Source: Gloeopeniophorella convolvens
Lineage: Eukaryota; Basidiomycota; Agaricomycetes; Russulales
Direction of reading: 5' to 3'
Assembly: GCA_022496205.1 (NCBI GenBank)
Contig: WTXD01000025.1
Coordinates: forward strand, 1 to 64,000
DNA: 64,000 nucleotides
A program made the translations under genes and the position numbers. The first letter of the stretch is position 1. The number at the start of each line of letters is the position of its first letter. A model generated the notes under the pieces. It was not told the origin of the DNA. It made no database searches and was given only the letters and a program-made list of their open reading frames with translations. This document shows positions 25,355-36,893 of the stretch, in pieces.

Positions 25355-26483
25355 ATGTCTTCATTTTCTCTCTCCACTCGTCAGCTCAACTTTGGTGGTC
25401 GCTCTCAATATCAGCCTCCTCAGGCCCAGACACAGCAACAGCAGCAGCAGCAACAGCCAGGGGCGACAAATGGCCTCGCTCTCCCTTCTGGCACTAATCC
25501 GTACTATGGCGGATCTGGCCTCGCTCTCCCAGGACCTGGTCCCGTAACCGCAGCACCGACACAGCAGTCATCTCTTTATACCCCTCAGGTCGCTGCCGCG
25601 AAGGTTGTCCCGCCCACTCAGACACCGGCCGCGGCTCCGTCCTCGGTACCGAACGGTGCCACCAATGCCACTGCTGGTCCATCTACACCTCCCTCTCAGG
25701 TCCCTGCTACTCCCACCCCCCTCACCCTCGAGCAGCAACACATCACAGCTGTGGAGGGTATCGTCCCGACTCTCCAGAACATTGTGGCAACTGTCAACCT
25801 CGACTGTCGGCTGGACCTCAAAACGATCGCGTTGCATGCGCGCAACGCTGAGTATAACCCGAAGGTTGGTACTGCCGACTAATTCACGCGTTGCGTCGCG
25901 TGTGCTATATCGTCTATTTCGCATCTAGCGTTTCGCCGCGGTCATCATGCGTATCCGCGACCCGAAGACGACCGCGCTCATCTTCGCGTCGGGCAAGATG
26001 GTCGTGACAGGTGCCAAGTCGGAGGACGACTCACGCCTGGCGTCACGCAAGTACGCGCGCATCGTCCAGAAACTTGGCTTCGATGCCAAGTTCTCCGAGT
26101 TCAAGATCCAGAATATTGTTGGTAGTTGTGACGTCAAATTCCCGATCCGCTTAGAGGGTCTTGCATACAGCCACGGACAGTTCAGCAGCTACGAACCCGA
26201 GGTGCGTTTGATTACTGCTACGCAGCGCTACGATCGCGCCTGACATGATCTTAGCTGTTCCCTGGCCTTATTTATCGTATGATTAAGCCTAAAGTCGTGC
26301 TTCTCATCTTCGTGTCGGGCAAGATTGTCCTTACAGGCGCTAAGGTAACTGGTCGTCCCTTGGACTCGAGCTTGTTTGTTCTCTGGGTGCTGACATTCCC
26401 GTCCGCGTGTGAAGGTGCGGGAGGAGATCTACACGGCGTTCAACACGATCTACACCGTGCTGTGCGAGTTCCGCAAGCCGTAA
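25355..26483 (+). CDS. TATA-binding protein (TBP/TFIID subunit), 313 aa
   Basis: Four exons: 25355-25864, 25929-26201, 26255-26344, 26415-26483, summing to 942 nt. The C-terminal 180 residues are the TBP saddle: [80 protein letters not shown] and [20 protein letters not shown]. It binds the TATA box and nucleates pre-initiation complexes for all three nuclear polymerases. The N-terminal about 130 residues are unusually long and low-complexity for a fungal TBP, with a glutamine tract (about 25432-25458) and a Pro/Ala/Thr-rich linker. Confidence 0.95.
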
Positions 26484-27668
26484 CGACCGCGTGGTATGCC
26501 TCTCCTCCCCGCCCACACCTGGGCGGGAGTGCAAAACCGCGCGAGGACGCGCTTGCGTGCGCACGGACACCCCCTGTCGCCACAGTTGCTGTTTCCACAC
26601 AGCCTGGCTGCTATGTCACCCTGTCGAGAAAGACTGATTCCCAACCGAGTTTACATGCACATCCCCCACATCCCCTACCCTGCACTTATATATTTGCACT
26701 ACAGTACTACAAAATCCGTATTCATGGACCTTTCGTCCTTTTTGTCTTAGTAATAGCTCAATCAATGACAGTGTACAGTGAAGCACTAATTCACCATACA
26801 GACGCGTTCGTCGTTTTCCTTAACCCCTTGTTCGTTGTCTAGTAAATTCGAGTTGGGGTGACACGACGTCAGAGCCGCTAGTTGGATGAACCAATGCTGT
26901 GGTTGTTAAAATTACCGAGGCACACCCACTCTCCCTGGTACCTGCTGGCGGTTGCGGGCTCCCCGAATGAGCGTCCAAACGAGTGTCCGCTAAAGTTTTC
27001 GAGCGGCCGCCAGCGACCGTGATCCAGTAGTGTCCACGTGCCGATCTGTTTGATTATAATGTGATCCAGACCTCTGCTTGCGCTTCATCTCCGCTTCTCC
27101 GCATGCACCAGCCCGTTCACAATTCCTCAAGCACATGGAGCGACGACACATTTTGCATTCTGCCGCGTCATCTGCCGTCGCATGTGACATATGACGGGCG
27201 GGGAATAGTCATAGGGTTTGACGTTGCATAGCGTCGGAGCCGTACGTCACGAAGAACCAACGCAAGTGCCAAGAACGGCCGTCGGCGACGCACGTTTATT
27301 TTCCCGAAGCGCGATGTGGACAGTGGATGACTCACTCGACGTCCAACAGCGCCTGCAGAGCTCTGGGCATCCGCATCAGCCAGCAACGCTTCGATGCAGA
27401 CCAGGGTTTGCTAGTGGGCATATGTAGCTCTGGTGCGGCGCGGTGTGCATCTCGACCAGCTCGCCAGAGCCCCTGCCTCCATCCGGCGTGCGCCGTCGCA
27501 GCTAGAAGCCGCGGGATCAACAACCTGCCATCATCACAAGACTCGGATGCACGACTCAATGGATACAGACTAGCCCCGCCAGCTCGCGCTTCGATTCAGC
27601 TCTGCAGCATGTATAAGTAAAGCCCTCCGGCCAGCGGGCTTCTCCAAGCACCGCGCACCACTCCTGCG
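26484..27668. other. intergenic, 1.2 kb, GH31 promoter side
   Basis: No gene recognised. Contains the 3' flank of TBP and the promoter of the GH31 gene. Short frames on both strands lack motifs. Confidence 0.5.
27612..27619 (+). promoter_or_regulatory. TATA-like box of GH31 gene
   Basis: TATAAGTA lies about 50 bp upstream of the GH31 start codon. Confidence 0.4.
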
Positions 27669-30600
27669 ATGCGGCTCAGTGTGTGGGCCGCCCTCCTCCC
27701 CCTCGCCCTCGCGGCGAACGTAGACCCCGACTCGTGCCCCGGATACAACGCGACAGACGTCAAGGTCGCGGGCGCGACGCTCTCCGCTAAGCTGGTGCTT
27801 GCCGGCGCACCGTGCAACATCTATGGCGAAGACATCAAAACGCTAAGCCTGGAGGTGACCTACGAGACCGGTGCGTGTCCCGCGCGCTCTCTCTACCCGC
27901 GCGTGGCGAGACTCAGCCCCCCGCAGATACCCGCATCCACGTGAAGATCACCGACGCCTCCGCCGCGCGCTACGAGGTGCCCGACTCAGTGCTCCCGCTC
28001 CCCGCGGCCGACCCGCGCGTGCGCCCCGCGGCCGCGCAGATCCATTTCAACTACACCGCCGCGCCGTTCTCCTTCACGATCGCGCGGGCGGGCGGCAGCG
28101 CCTCGGACGCGCTGTTCCGCACCACGGGGCGCGCGCTCGTGTTCGAGCCGCAGTACCTGCGCCTCGCGACGGCGCTGCCGCCCGGCGCGAACGTGTACGG
28201 GCTCGGCGAGAGCACGGAGCCGTTCCGGCTCGACCCGCGCAACACGACGCGCACGCTGTGGGGGCGCGACGCGTACGGCGTGCCGCAGGGCACGAACCTG
28301 TACGGCGCGCACCCGCTGTACGTCGAGCACCGCGGCGCGGCGGGCACGCACGGCGTGTTCCTGCGCAGCTCGAGCGGGATGGACGTCAAGCTGCGCGACG
28401 GGCTGCTCGAGTATAATCTGATCGGCGGCGTGCTCGACTTGTACTTCCTTGCGGGGAGCACGACGGACCCCAGTGCGGTCGCGCGGCAGTACGCGCAGCT
28501 GGTCGGTGCGCCAGCCGAGGTGCCGTATTGGTCGTTTGGGCTGCACCAGTGCCGGTTTGGGTATCAGAGTGCGTGGCCTTGTGTTGTTTGTGTGTCTCGG
28601 TCCTGATGATGGGCTCGGGCGGCAGACTACATCGATGTTGCGAACGTGGTCACAAACTACTCGGCTGCGGGCATCCCGCTCGAGACCATGTGGACCGACA
28701 TTGGCGAGTACATGCACATGCGTGCAGTCGTGGTGGTGCTGACGGTGGTCTGCAGACTACATGTACAAGCGCCGCATTTTTACAAATGACCCCGATTACT
28801 TCCCGACCGACCGCATGCGCGAGATCATCGACTACCTGCACCACCACGACCAGCGCTATGGTTTGTTCCATCCGCGATTGTGTCTATCGTCGTGACTGAT
28901 GCAAGGCGTTGCCAGTCCTTATGACAGACCCCGCAGTCGCGTACCTGCCTGGCCAGGGATACGGCCCCTATGACCGTGGCACTGCGCTAGACGTATGGAT
29001 CAAGGCTCCTAATGGCAGCGCGAGCTTGGGACTTGTCTGGCCAGGTACGCCATAACCTTTTGCAGCCAGCCAAATTCTAAGTATGCTTGTGCAGGTGTCA
29101 CGGTGTTCCCGGGTAAGGATCTAATGCACGAAATATCTTGGGCGCTTCTGATCATGGAATAATGAAAAGATTGGTTCCATCCAAAAATTGGCCAGTGGGT
29201 GCCATTCTCCCCACGCTATGTCCCCGGGCGCTGATCCACTGCGTCTTTGCAGATACTGGAATGGCGAGTTCCAGAATTTCTACAGCCCGCAGACAGGCTT
29301 CGACATCGACGGCGCGTGGATCGACATGAACGAGCCTTCCAGTGTATGCGTCTTTACCCCCATCATCCGCCATGCAACATCGACGCCGGTTCTGACTGCC
29401 GCATTGCAGTTCTGCGATTATCCGTGCGATGATCCATTCGCGCAGGCGATCGCACAGGACCTGCCACCGCCGCGCTCGTCGTCGCCGCCTGACCCGCATG
29501 CTCCGATCTTCGGCAACACCACCGCGCTTGCGAAGCGCAATGCGCCGAGCCACGCAGGCGATGATTTGCTCAACCCACCATACGCCATCGACAATGCTGC
29601 GGGCGTGCTCTCAGACCGGACCGCATACGTGAGTTTCAGATTTCCGTCTTCTGGAGCGCCTATGCTGAAGTTGGTTCCGACAGACCAACGCGGTGCATGC
29701 GAATGGACTCGTGGAATATGATACGCGTAGGTCCCCGACTACGTTGTACGAGACGCCTCGCTCACGCCACGCAGACAACCTGTACGGCACGATGATGTCG
29801 GTGGCGACGCATGACGCGATGCTCGCGCGGCGTCCGGGCAAGCGCACGCTCGTTATAACGCGGTCGACGTTCGCGGGCGCAGGGCGGAAAGTGGGCAAGT
29901 GGCTCGGGGACAACTTCAGCACATGGGAACACTACCGCACATCGATCGCGGGGATGCTCAACATGGCGACGCTCTTCCAAGTCCCGATGGTCGGGAGCGA
30001 TATTTGCGGCTACGGTGCGTGCTCCACCGTGACAGGCCATCATAATAGAGCTGATCATGACGTGCGTGGGCAGCGGAGAACACGACCGAGACGCTGTGCG
30101 CGCGGTGGGCCATGCTCGGCGCGTTTTATCCTTTTATGCGCAATGTGAGTCCATCTAGGCGGTGCTTGGATGCCATTGACCAATTTGGTATCGCGATAGC
30201 ACAACGCGGACACGTCGATCAGCCAGGAGTTCTATCGGTGGCCGACAGTGGCGCAAGCAGCCAAGAACGCTCTCGACATCCGGTGCGTATCCGCACCGCA
30301 CTTTCCATTCGAGAGCGCTGATCCCGAAGTGCCCGATCGTGCCCCGCAGGTACCGCTTCATCGACTACCTCTACACGGCCTTCCACCAAGCCAGCATCGA
30401 CGGCTCGCCGGTCGTCAGTCCACTCTGGTTCAAGTACCCGACCGACGCCGCGACGTTCGGCATCGACGCGCAGTTCTTCTTCGGCGACGCGCTGCTCGTC
30501 TCGCCCGTAACCGACGAGAACGCGACCGCCGTCTCGATCTACCTTCCGCGCGACCGGTTCTACGACTATGCGACGCTCGCGCCCGTCGACGGCGCGGGCG

Positions 30601-31046
30601 CGGCCGTGACGCTGCAGGACGTGAACTTCACGACGATCCCGCTGCACGTGCGCGGCGGCGCGGTGCTCCCGCTGCGCGCGGCAGGCACGATGACGACGAC
30701 CGAGCTGCGCCGCACGGACTTTGAGCTCCTCGTCGCGCCCGGCACGGACGGCCGCGCGCGCGGCGCGCTGCACATCGACGACGGCGTGAGCATCGTGCAG
30801 GCACGCGCGACGGACGTGCAGCTGGTGTTCGCGCACGGCCGGCTGAGCGTGTCGGGCTCGTTTGCGTACAACGCGGGCGTCAAAGTGGCCAGCGTCGTGT
30901 TCTTGGGCGTCGAGAGCAGGCCGCGGGGCGTTGTGGTCACGCACGGTGCGGGGAAGGTCGCGTGGACGTACGATGCGGGTGCGAAGGTGCTCCGGGTGCA
31001 GACGGCGATTCCGCTCACGCACGGCTTTGAGGTTTCGTATTCCTAA
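27669..31046 (+). CDS. secreted glycoside hydrolase family 31 (alpha-glucosidase type), about 880-900 aa
   Basis: Starts [20 protein letters not shown], a clear signal peptide, and ends FEVSYS at the TAA at 31046. GH31 landmarks in order are [62 protein letters not shown] (the Asp of WIDMNE is the nucleophile), the acid/base region [26 protein letters not shown], and [20 protein letters not shown]. It spans about nine or more introns of 45-65 nt. The segment between MNEPSS and the acid/base region carries a Pro-rich insertion typical of fungal secreted alpha-glucosidases. The enzyme releases glucose from alpha-1,4 or alpha-1,6 linked oligosaccharides outside the cell. I did not sum all exon boundaries, so the precise length is approximate. 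Confidence 0.9.
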
Positions 31047-31365
31047 ACAGCACGTGTCTTCTCTTTTGTCTCTTCTGTTCTTTATTGAATTGCTTCTGGT
31101 GGACTTTGGGATCTGTGGCAAAGCTTACGTAATGGATAAGATCGATCTGCGCATGCCACCGGCCGATCGAGCGAGCGCCCAAGTTGTTCCCAACCCGCTG
31201 GCGCAAATTGTGGCGAACGCAGGACGGGGCCTGCCTTTGAAGACAGATCTATGCGGCGACGCTGGGGTGGAATCCGTTCCGTTCGCCCGACAGAGCGGAC
31301 ATCCAACTTCTTCTGTGGCACTATCGCCAGCCTCTTCAGTGACTCTCACACAGATCATCTACATC
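31047..31365. other. intergenic, nothing recognised
   Basis: Spacer between the GH31 stop and the start of the degenerate NTPase copy. No feature seen. Confidence 0.45.
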
Positions 31366-34300
31366 ATGGCGAGGCTGCCACCGGTCAACGACTTGCTTGA
31401 GGGCCGCTTTGCCCAGGCCGCTTCCCGATTCATGAGCCCTGCACACCGCCTGCATATCATATATCCCATTGTTTCCGAAGACACCGAGTGGGCGAAGCGG
31501 CTTGAGCCTGCTTTCAAGGACCTCGCGCATTGCGAACGTGCTGTGGAGACCAATGGCGCGCTTGTCGCTGTGTTGAACCAATGTTCCGTCAGCGGAGATT
31601 GGGCACCACTCTTTGCCGATCGTGCGTGGTGTTTGCTTTCGCGTCGAAGCAGTTCGGTGGCTAACGCGTGCCCATGGCCTGTAGCCGCTTTTCTGTGGCG
31701 CCGGCACTTGCAGCTCGAGCCTCAAGGACACGTTTCCGATGAACCCGATTGTATGTCTGAACCTGTATGTCTCCAGGATTCTACTACGATCTATGCACAG
31801 CCGAACGTAAGCAGCATCGCTCTGCCACCTGGACGTGCCACTTATTGATCTCGCAGGAGACCTGGCGGCTCGAAAGCGTGGGAGGCGCCTTATCGTTGGC
31901 CTGGTACTTTGGACCTGCTTTCTAAGTATCTGCGCGACATGAGCAAGGGGAAAACCACTGGGCAGACCGGCGAGTCTCATTACCCCAAGGTTGGCGCGAT
32001 CTTGCAAGGTTCAGGGACTGGGAAATCTCGCTTGATCTACGAGTATGGAAGCGCGTGTTTGCATTTCCGTTCAATCTTCGCGGCGAGGTGGAATCACTTG
32101 ACGGCTCGTAGTGTCGATCTCTGGCTTATACTACTCGGGCTTACTCTCTCCTCAGGGATCATCAATTATCATCTCCCTACGGACGGAGATGTGAGGCAAT
32201 TCTTCGTATTTTCTGGTCACTCGCCCGTGGAGGTCGAGGAGCGGTGTCTGCTGTTCTTCTCCACATTACTTGAAGCTGCGGCCATCTTGCTACAAGCCCG
32301 GGTACAGCAGAACGGCAAATTCTCCGATGCAAAAGCGGCCGCCTCCTGGTGGCACAGGTACATTCACAGAAATCGACGGCTCCTGTACCCCACTGTTGTC
32401 AAACAAGCCGAGGATGCGTTCAGAGGCGGTTCAGAGGTGCGGTTTTGAGTCGGAGAGAGGTGGAATGACCTGACTTGTTGCCAGGGAAAGCAACCGGCAT
32501 CGAATGGAGCTCAAGCGGCAATGGACACCTTCCTCCGCATGCTCGAGGCGGCAGTTGAAGAGCCTGACCAATTTCCAGTCAAGGTGGTGATTTGCTTCGA
32601 CGACGCCCACGAACTCCGAACTACGGTTGTCTACGATGAACATTCTTACGCAAGGTTGCCAGTGCCGGGGCTTCCCACTATTTGCAAAGCATTGGACGTA
32701 TTTCGGGATAGCCCTGCAGCCGTGCTCCTCCTTTCAACACATTTCAACCTCGCTTACAGATACTCTGCTCACCACTGGACCCGATGGATAGAGAAGCTTT
32801 CCTACCAACCCTTCTGGAGATTCACGTGGCACTGGGGTGCATACCCTATGACACCCTCTCCCTCGACGATCTCGTTCAACTTACTCCTATGACTATGCTG
32901 GGTCGACCCCTGTACGTGTTTTGTTTTGAAACCTCCCTTCGTCAGAGCGACTCAAGCGGGTATTGTTCGTGGACCAGATACGACGCCCTTATATTTAACG
33001 GCGGGTTGACCACTGAACTAGTCCTCGATTTTGCCAAGCGCCAACTTTCCCCACGGGACCCCAGCGACCCCATCCAAGTGCGGGAAGCTCGTATCGCTGT
33101 CATTGCCATTCCTACGAACCTCATACGTCCTAACCGATTCGATATTCCGATGCCTCTGCTGAATACTCTCTCAGCAAGGCACATGCTCACGACCGCATGG
33201 GATCACACTGGCGAACCCAACGGTCGCTACCTTCCTGAGCCTTTCCTGGCTGAAGCAGCCTCGTCTCTTCTCTCCGAATGGGAGGCGAATGAACCGGATC
33301 TTGTGATTAGTACTGCGAGCAGCGTCTATTGGGACTATCCTGTGGCTTGCCTTGACGACGCCAATGAACTTGGCGTGCGGATCCTACTCACATCAGCATA
33401 TCGACGGGCATGTCGGCAGGATCAGGACGACACAACCGGCCCGACCGTCTATAGCAAAGGCTGTAGGCTGAAGACCTTCCTCCAATGCCTCTTCGTGCGG
33501 GCAGACGAGGCCCTCAACGCGCGACCCGACAACCTCCAACCGAACGGGCCCGACGGCGTCCCTCCGACGCTCGACGAGGCTCTCGGGGAGGCTATCGTTC
33601 GATTCACTTCCTTTTACACCCACCCCTCCGAAGAGCCCCCGTCGCAACAGCTCCTGCACCGGCTGTTCCTCAAAGGCCTGGCCGTCTTTAACACGTGCCG
33701 CAAGCAACATGCAGACGTCGTCATCCCCGTCATTGTCAGAAAAGAGGGCGCCATGTGCGTGCACATCGTCACTGCGCTTTTCATCGGCACTCGGAACTGC
33801 CGCAACGGGGGACTCAATGACGAGCTCGCCATAGAGCCGTTCGACCTGTGTTTCTTCCGGAAGAACCCCGAACCGTGCGCCTGCGGCGGCAGTGATAGCC
33901 CACTGACTGGTCGCGTGGACCTCGCGCGGTTGCCGTACGTGAGCATCCTCATGGACTTGGGAAAGCAGGTGCGCACCCCCGCCCGGATGCGGGTGAGATC
34001 AGAGAAAGCGCTAGAGGACCAATACAGCGATTCGGACGGGCCGGACGAGGCGCCGCGGCGCTTGCCAGTGGTGCGGCACCCGCGGTACAGCATGTTCGTG
34101 CGCGGGTGCACGCCTGCGCTCCTGTGCGGTGTCACGTCGGCGAACATGGGGGACTTCGCGCGCCTGCTCGAGCTAAGCGGGGACGACAGCGACCACCCCG
34201 CGGCACGGCACCGCCGCTTCTGGGTTGGCGGCATGTCGCGGGCGTGGTTCTATGGGCCCGACTACACGCCCCCACCTCTTGGCGACGAGGAGGCGTTTTA

Positions 34301-34421
34301 TGTGGGCAAGTGGGGGGAGGTGAAGGTGACGAGGGACTTGTATTCTTATAATTCCGGGGAGGAGGATGAAGACGAGGACGAGGACGAGGAGGTAGATGAG
34401 GAGGAGGGAAACGAGGAGTAA
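31366..34421 (+). pseudogene. degenerate copy of SGTGKS-type P-loop NTPase (paralogue of 44513-47736)
   Basis: Aligns end to end with the intact gene at 44513-47736, from MARLPPVNDLLEGRFAQAAS through the P-loop AILQGSGTGKSRL, the Walker B-like VVICFDDA and the C-terminal VDLARLPYVSILMDLGKQ, to an acidic tail. Conserved intron positions are visible, including a probable 6-nt microexon (CCGAAC near 31800). Three places do not join in frame where the intact copy does: near 31857 (before GGSKAWEAP), near 32050 (one base missing after YEYG, then TAG just after LDGS), and near 32835 (FTWHW to CIPYDTLSLDDL). The long open frame 32784-34421 survives. I infer a decaying duplicate, though assembly indels cannot be excluded. 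Its C-terminal tail is more acidic at the very end than that of the intact copy. Confidence 0.75.
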
Positions 34422-35057
34422 GATGCGAGGAGGAAGAATATCAGACTGAGTTTGAGCTTGGGTCTATGCGGAAGGATTCAGGTAAGCGGCGCCGAGCGGC
34501 GCCAGCGCCGACAAGTGGATGTCAGTTATTCCACGACGTTGTCCCGGGGTCCCCTGTATTGTATTACACGATTGGCGATATGTCCCGATAATCTGTATGT
34601 TTTGCAAGACCGTCTCATCCTTCTGCATTGTGAAAGTCGCCTCGACGCGTGCGGCGTGTGCGGCGTTACAAGAAAGCCAGTGCAATGGTCAGCGCTTCAA
34701 CGCCTTGCCACAATGAGTTGTTGGATTATCTAATTTTTGAATCTGTGCTCGTTCCTGAAAACTCCATGGTGGTCCCGCTCTGTGAAGGTCTGGGGCAGTT
34801 CAAGTTCGCGCGGGAGAGGGTAGTAGTACGGTAACAGCCTGTCACGCTTACATCACTTTCTGCAAGGCTCACATGACCAGTCGCGTCCCGAGACGCGGTC
34901 ATTACATACAAGCTATTGCATAAAACAACACCCCAGGATTTCAGCAACTGTCTGGGTGGTTTTGGCGAGCATAGACTACTGCTGCACGCTCGAGGAATAG
35001 TTATGGGCAGGTTTTATAATCAGATCTTCCGGTTCTGATGGCCAGCACCGCCCAAAG
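34422..35057. other. intergenic, nothing recognised
   Basis: 3' flank of the degenerate NTPase copy up to the tandem tRNA-like repeats. No coding signal. Confidence 0.45.
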
Positions 35058-35347
35058 TAATGACCGGCAAATACAAAGCAACGGCTGCAAAAAAAAGACA
35101 CCCTCGGAATCGAACTCGCGCTATTGCACGTTCCCGCGCATCCTTACCATTGGTTTACTTTGTCCTTTTTCCTTGCGTTCTCGGGCCCTCTATGGCCAAT
35201 ATTATGCCGGGCGCGGTACAGGTGAGAACTGCGCACAATTGCAGAGCTCACTATCCCGCACCCCGGCTGATTCTAGGACGACACGCTGCGGTACTACTCG
35301 TATTGCATAGCCCCTGGCGAAATTAAGGCGACCCCACAGCACTGCAA
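35058..35347 (-). repeat. tRNA-like tandem repeat unit, copy 1
   Basis: On the minus strand the unit contains a B-box-like GAGTTCGATTCCGAG followed by a run of 8 T (35089-35096 on plus), and upstream an A-box-like stretch with GTAAACCAATGG. It is about 290 bp and is directly followed by a second copy; shared segments include the ATACAAAG block, the A-run plus ACCCT, the GTACAGG/GAGAACT block and CTGGCGAAA. It does not fold as a clean tRNA by eye, so I call it a tRNA-derived repeat or pseudogene rather than a tRNA gene. Confidence 0.6.
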
Positions 35348-36310
35348 CTTGTCCGGAAGATACAAAGTAATAGGCGTGAAAAAAAATACCCTGAGAATCG
35401 AACTCGAGTCCTCTTGCGCACACTCACCTACTACGCCGGATCAGGAAGTGGACACAAATGTTCACTTCCTGGTCGTCTTGGGTTTTTCCTCAATAAAATC
35501 TCTTGAAACTTTGCGTATGTTTCCTTGATGTGTTTTCTATGTAACTATCAAGTTCTATATTTATTTGTTGAGATCTGAGCGTGCCAGAGCAAAGCCGAAG
35601 TCGAGAGAAAAGTGCCCGCAAGGAGTGCGCGCTTGTCACGGATTGTCACACTTGCCGGATCATAGATCCGATCTTATCATGAGCCAGAACCCACTGATGC
35701 ACATTCGCGAACGCGTCGTTCACGCGCTCCGACGGCGGAGCTTTAATCTCCTCTGTCACGCTTAGAGCCCCTCCGGAGGGAAAGCCCTCGCAGATGGTGT
35801 TCTACCCATGTGAATGATACAAAACTTGGGGTATAGTAGATATGTATAAGTGTGTTGTGGACACCAAGTTTCATGGCATATAAGCTATTTCTTCCCCTGT
35901 TCCTGGAGGATTGGCAGCTGTCCACATCAGTGTCCCAGAAGTACCGATTTCTCTAGCATCATCCGGCAGCTCAATCGGCTTCAAACTTCGCAAGCATGTA
36001 GAATGGATCTATTTATTCATTGTATAAAAATATAAACGAATTCTATGCAGCCATTGCTGCGTGCGGAGTCGATCTTTCCAAAATGTTCACTTCCTGGTCC
36101 TGTCCACTTCCTGATCCGGCGTAGTATCTATACCGTTGAGCCACTCCGTCTTTTCTTATCTCACCCTTGGGTACCCTATAACAGATATGCAGGACATACG
36201 CTAGGCGCAGTACAGGCAAGAACTTCGCGCGCAGTCACGGTGGAAGTGAAAGCAGAGTCCATCGTCCACGGCACTCGCATCCCACGGCCCTCTGGCGAAA
36301 CTAGCACCGA
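35348..36310 (-). repeat. tRNA-like tandem repeat unit, copy 2, split by a TIR element
   Basis: Second copy of the 35058-35347 unit. Its left part (35348-35430) has the T-run (35379-35386 on plus) and B-box-like GAGTTCGATTCTCAG on the minus strand; its right part (36125-36310) has the A-box-like GTGGCTCAACGGTATAG. The two parts become contiguous when the TIR element 35431-36124 and one TA are removed, giving about 270 bp. Confidence 0.6.
35431..36124. mobile_element. 694-bp TIR element (MITE-like) inserted in a tRNA-like repeat
   Basis: A perfect 24-bp terminal inverted repeat starting CTACGCCGGATCAGGAAG lies at 35431-35454 and 36101-36124, with TA duplicated on both sides (35429-35430, 36125-36126). 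No transposase frame is present. Interior blocks match the element at 23783-24513: GAGAT(T/C)TGAGCGTGC(T/C)AGAG (35570 vs 23933), TGTCACAC(T/G)TGCCGGA (about 35645 vs 24008) and TAGTAGATATGTATA (35834 vs 24390). Confidence 0.85.
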
Positions 36311-36893
36311 CCTAGACTTGCCCGACCTCCGTCGGAACGCGCTCGGGGAGCCCACCGCTGCTGCCATCCTCAAATTTCTGGAGCGCATGCAGCCCAACAC
36401 GCGCGCGCGTCGTGTCGAAGGAGATGCAGATGGGGGCCGAGTGATGGGTAAGAGACGTTCTACTGCCGCACCGCCACGCTCGTCAGAATACTACCCCACT
36501 CCCCGGTCGAGGTTAGATGGCAAACTTCCTACGCGTACGTGTTCGACTCTCGACTCAATATTCTACGGCTGATGAGACTGCACGTGGTGTGACAGGGCGT
36601 CACTGAAGTACCGGCCGCCTATACAAAATGCCCCAGACGTTGCAGACGTGAGCGGAGCGATCGGCTCTGCAACGGCTGGAACCGAGACTAGCGTTCCTCC
36701 TGCATGTCGCGCTGGACCTGACCTGCTTGTGTGAGGCGCCCTGTAAGGTACCACCTGACTCCAGCGCAATGAGCCTAAACGAAGTCGGATGCAGCTGCGA
36801 TATTATCAGGTATGAGGAGGGAGGGGAGAATTCGGTAAAGACGATTGAACGTTTGAGCTACGCGTTCTACCTGCTCTGAATAGGAGTTCAGTT
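36311..36893. other. intergenic, nothing firmly recognised
   Basis: A GC-rich open stretch at about 36240-36570 on the plus strand (LRRNALGEPTAAAILKFLER) could be part of an unrecognised or dead gene, but there is no start, splice or homology support. Confidence 0.35.

Noticed and set aside
27986..28717. Minus-strand open frame of 243 codons in GH31
   Set aside because: Antisense of a GC-rich exon; no motifs, and the plus-strand GH31 homology is decisive.
30219..31121. Minus-strand open frame of 300 codons at the GH31 3' end
   Set aside because: Arg-rich shadow frame opposite well-supported GH31 coding sequence.
34359..34410. GA-rich repeat at the end of the degenerate NTPase copy
   Set aside because: It encodes the acidic tail also found in the intact paralogue, so it is coding in origin rather than a separate repeat element.
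36045..36572. 175-codon plus-strand open frame starting in the TIR element
   Set aside because: Starts inside a MITE and runs through a tRNA-like repeat, so it is not a gene as annotated.
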